A stretch of 6,693 nucleotides of DNA from Sedimentisphaerales bacterium (GTDB taxonomy: Bacteria > Planctomycetota > Phycisphaerae > Sedimentisphaerales > Anaerobacaceae). The translations under genes were made by a program, and so were the position numbers. Location of the stretch: the NCBI GenBank assembly GCA_030630905.1, contig DAOVMB010000140.1, positions 1 to 6,693 on the forward strand. The letters run 5' to 3'. Numbering within the stretch: the first letter of the stretch is position 1; every line of letters begins with the position of its first letter. A model generated the notes under the pieces. That model ran no database searches and was not told the origin of the DNA. It was given only the letters and a program-made list of their open reading frames with translations. This document shows, in pieces, positions 4,873 to 6,693 of the stretch.

Positions 4873-6567
4873 TTGAGAAGCGTTCGAATAACCATTTTTT
4901 TTTCTTTGTTTCTAATAGTGTCATTTCTGGCACTGGGCGGGAGGTGTTTCTATCTACAGTTTTACAGGAATCAACATTATAGCGAAGCCTGCTTGAGACA
5001 GCAGCGGTCATACAAAAACCTACGGCCTCAGCGCGGCGTAATACTGGATTGTCGGGGTAGAGTGCTTGCCGCAAGTAATAAAATCCAAACTATTTTTGCA
5101 GAGCCGCGAGCGATACAAGATGCGAAAGCTATATCCTCAGAACTTGCCCCGATTGTGGATATGGGCGCACATATTATTTGCCAACTGATATTGGAAAGCC
5201 GTAATCCGGGCTTTGTAAAAATCAAGACAACCACAGACGCCGATCAATGCAGTGCTGCAACTAAGATTTACGGCATCGGGGTTCAATCCGACTGGCAGAG
5301 ACATTATCCAATGGGACACCTTGCGGCAAACGTTGTCGGCTTTACGAGTCTCGACAATCGAGGCTTAGAAGGAATTGAGCTGAAATACGACAAAGAGCTC
5401 AGTGGTTCGGCTGCACGGAATATTTTCTTTGCCGATGTCTATCGCCGGCCCATTCGTGCAAAACAGCAGGATGGCGTTTTAACCAATGGCAAAGGGATTA
5501 TCTTAACTATAGATGCTACCATACAGCAGTTCACGCGAAACGAGCTTATCAGGCAATACGAAAACTACGAAGCGGAATCGGCAGTAGCGATTGTGGCCGA
5601 ACCGAAGACCGGGGCAATTTTGGCGATGGTCTCGCTACCCGACTTTGATCCTGCCGATATCCGAACAACCGACCCGAATAATTTCCGCAGCCGGGCTATC
5701 ACCGATTGGTATGAGCCGGGCAGTATTCTCAAACCGGTTGCGGTCGCTATCGCCCTGGAGGCCGGGGTGGTGAACAAGACAGAGAAGATATTCTGTGAAA
5801 ACGGAAATTATCACGGCAAAGGATTCGGGCGGATCGGAGAATACCGCCGGGGATTCGGAAATTTAACCGTACGGGAGATTCTGATCAACTCCAGTAATAT
5901 CGGCATGGCCAAAATCGGTCAAAGACTCGGCAAAGACAGGCTTCACGATGGGCTGAGGCTTTTTGGCTTTGGCAGGAAAACGGGTATTGAGCTGCCAGGA
6001 GAAGTCGATGGGCGCCTGTGGCCGCCACACACATGGACCGGTTACAGTGTCACCCGGATACCTTTCGGCCAGGAAATTTGTGTAACCGGTATGCAATTAG
6101 TCCGAGCTTTCTGCATACTTGCCAACGGCGGCCGGCTGATTCGTCCATTCATGGTCAGAGCGGTTGTCGATAATGACGGAAATATCACCGAGTTGAAAAG
6201 GCCGCCTCCGCCGGTTGGTTATATTGTCAAACCCGGTATTGCTAAATGGATTGTTACCGAGGCCCTGACCGGTGTGATCAATGAGGGAACAGGCAAGAGA
6301 GCGAAACTCGACAAGTGGCAGGTGTTCGGCAAAACCGGAACCGCAAATATCGCAAAGAGCGACTCAAGAGGCTATTCGGACAGGGACTACGTTGCTTCCT
6401 TTGTCGCCGGAGCACCGGCGGATGATCCTGCTATTGTAGTGCTGGTCTCGATACGCAAGCCGAACCGGTCGCTCGGTAAAGGCTATACCGGCGGAGCCGT
6501 TGCCTCCCCGGTGGCAGCCAAAATAATTGAAAGAACACTCACTTACCTCGGCGTCAAACCGGACTAA
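4873..6567 (+). CDS. ftsI: Peptidoglycan D,D-transpeptidase FtsI (penicillin-binding protein 3 type)
   Basis: This is a class B penicillin-binding protein of 564 residues that cross-links septal peptidoglycan in the periplasm, normally with FtsW. Residues 5-23 are the membrane anchor. The dimerisation-domain motif RPQRGVILDCRGRVLA is at 51-66 and GHLAANVVGFTSLDNRGLEG at 148-167. The transpeptidase domain carries the active-site EPGSILKP (Ser284, Lys287), the S-S-N motif (340-342) and FGKTGTAN (KTGT at 487-490). All catalytic residues are present, and there is no C-terminal PASTA domain. The start is TTG 4873. No ATG occurs before residue 97, and TTG gives the expected short basic tail before the anchor. 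There is no Shine-Dalgarno sequence. The gene begins 3 bp after the ftsL-like stop and in the same frame, so translation probably relies on re-initiation by ribosomes finishing ftsL. Confidence 0.95.
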   Translation: MRSVRITIFFSLFLIVSFLALGGRCFYLQFYRNQHYSEACLRQQRSYKNLRPQRGVILDCRGRVLAASNKIQTIFAEPRAIQDAKAISSELAPIVDMGAHIICQLILESRNPGFVKIKTTTDADQCSAATKIYGIGVQSDWQRHYPMGHLAANVVGFTSLDNRGLEGIELKYDKELSGSAARNIFFADVYRRPIRAKQQDGVLTNGKGIILTIDATIQQFTRNELIRQYENYEAESAVAIVAEPKTGAILAMVSLPDFDPADIRTTDPNNFRSRAITDWYEPGSILKPVAVAIALEAGVVNKTEKIFCENGNYHGKGFGRIGEYRRGFGNLTVREILINSSNIGMAKIGQRLGKDRLHDGLRLFGFGRKTGIELPGEVDGRLWPPHTWTGYSVTRIPFGQEICVTGMQLVRAFCILANGGRLIRPFMVRAVVDNDGNITELKRPPPPVGYIVKPGIAKWIVTEALTGVINEGTGKRAKLDKWQVFGKTGTANIAKSDSRGYSDRDYVASFVAGAPADDPAIVVLVSIRKPNRSLGKGYTGGAVASPVAAKIIERTLTYLGVKPD

Positions 6568-6570
6568 ACT

Positions 6571-6612
6571 CGTGCTGCGTGCCGCGTGCTGAGTTCTGCG
6601 TGCTTTGTGCTT
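6571..6612. repeat. Heptanucleotide tandem repeat, consensus CGTGCTG
   Basis: Six 7-bp units start at 6571, 6578, 6585, 6592, 6599 and 6606. Units 1 and 3 are exactly CGTGCTG. The others differ by one to three bases (for example CGTGCCG at 6578, AGTTCTG at 6592, CGTGCTT at 6599). Translated on the minus strand it gives the KHKARRTQHAARST-like peptide that I recall from planctomycete intergenic ORFs. The minus-strand ORF over this tract is therefore a repeat translation, not a gene. Confidence 0.65.
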
Positions 6613-6620
6613 CGCAGAAC
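6593..6620 (+). other. 8-bp hairpin downstream of ftsI
   Basis: GTTCTGCG (6593-6600) pairs perfectly with CGCAGAAC (6613-6620) around a 12-base loop. It starts 25 bases after the ftsI stop codon. No run of T follows, so it is not a canonical intrinsic terminator. It could still stabilise the 3' end of the transcript. Confidence 0.4.
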
Positions 6621-6663
6621 GCTGAACGTGGAAATACGAGCAACAAGAAACAGGTCCGCGGTT

Positions 6664-6693
6664 CATGACTCGGAACTCGTGACTCGAAACACG
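6664..6693. repeat. Second heptanucleotide-periodic tract at window end
   Basis: Units of 7 bp start at 6664 (CATGACT), 6671 (CGGAACT), 6678 (CGTGACT) and 6685 (CGAAACA), with a further CG at 6692 cut by the window end. A degenerate CGCGGTT at 6657 may precede them. The consensus is about CGTGACT. The tract is out of phase with the repeat at 6571 and has a different unit. Confidence 0.5.

Noticed and set aside
6364..6666. 100-codon minus-strand ORF at the end of ftsI
   Set aside because: Half is antisense to the ftsI C-terminus and the rest is translation of the 7-bp repeat.

Overview
The window looks like part of a Phycisphaerae-type planctomycete chromosome, or a close relative. This is inferred from three things: a divergent division and cell wall (dcw) cluster, intergenic DNA rich in heptanucleotide repeats, and ORF remnants of a kind I remember from planctomycete genomes (KQSQF peptides, RTQHAARST-like translations). 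No database search was possible, so the taxonomy is a recognition call.

Region by region: bases 1-570 hold a decayed gene. Its N-terminal piece (82-213) carries STGPQTAEGK and NALKHGL signatures, and its C-terminal piece (210-569) lies in another frame with the middle missing. Bases 703-1471 hold a promoter and a complete, signal-peptide-bearing outer-membrane beta-barrel-like protein of an uncharacterised family. Bases 1472-1850 are intergenic debris with one coding-like open frame on the minus strand.

From 1849 to 6567 there is one plus-strand operon-like run. A near-ideal sigma-70-type promoter overlaps GTGGT repeats 10 bp apart that look like MraZ operator boxes. It is followed by mraZ, an unrecognised 69-residue ORF, rsmH (mraW), a membrane-anchored protein with two LysM domains, a 75-residue FtsL-like protein, and the division transpeptidase ftsI (PBP3 type). 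The last two are in the same reading frame, separated only by TAA and one sense codon. After ftsI come two 7-bp-periodic repeat tracts and a hairpin. No murE appears before the window ends.

Together the genes point to septal peptidoglycan synthesis. MraZ would control the operon, RsmH methylates 16S rRNA, FtsL-like and FtsI would form the septal synthase core, and the LysM protein probably binds peptidoglycan. I found no defence system, CRISPR array, tRNA, rRNA or intact mobile element. The points most worth following up are the LysM and 69-residue genes embedded in the dcw cluster, the same-frame ftsL-ftsI junction, the operator boxes inside the promoter, and the heptad repeats.
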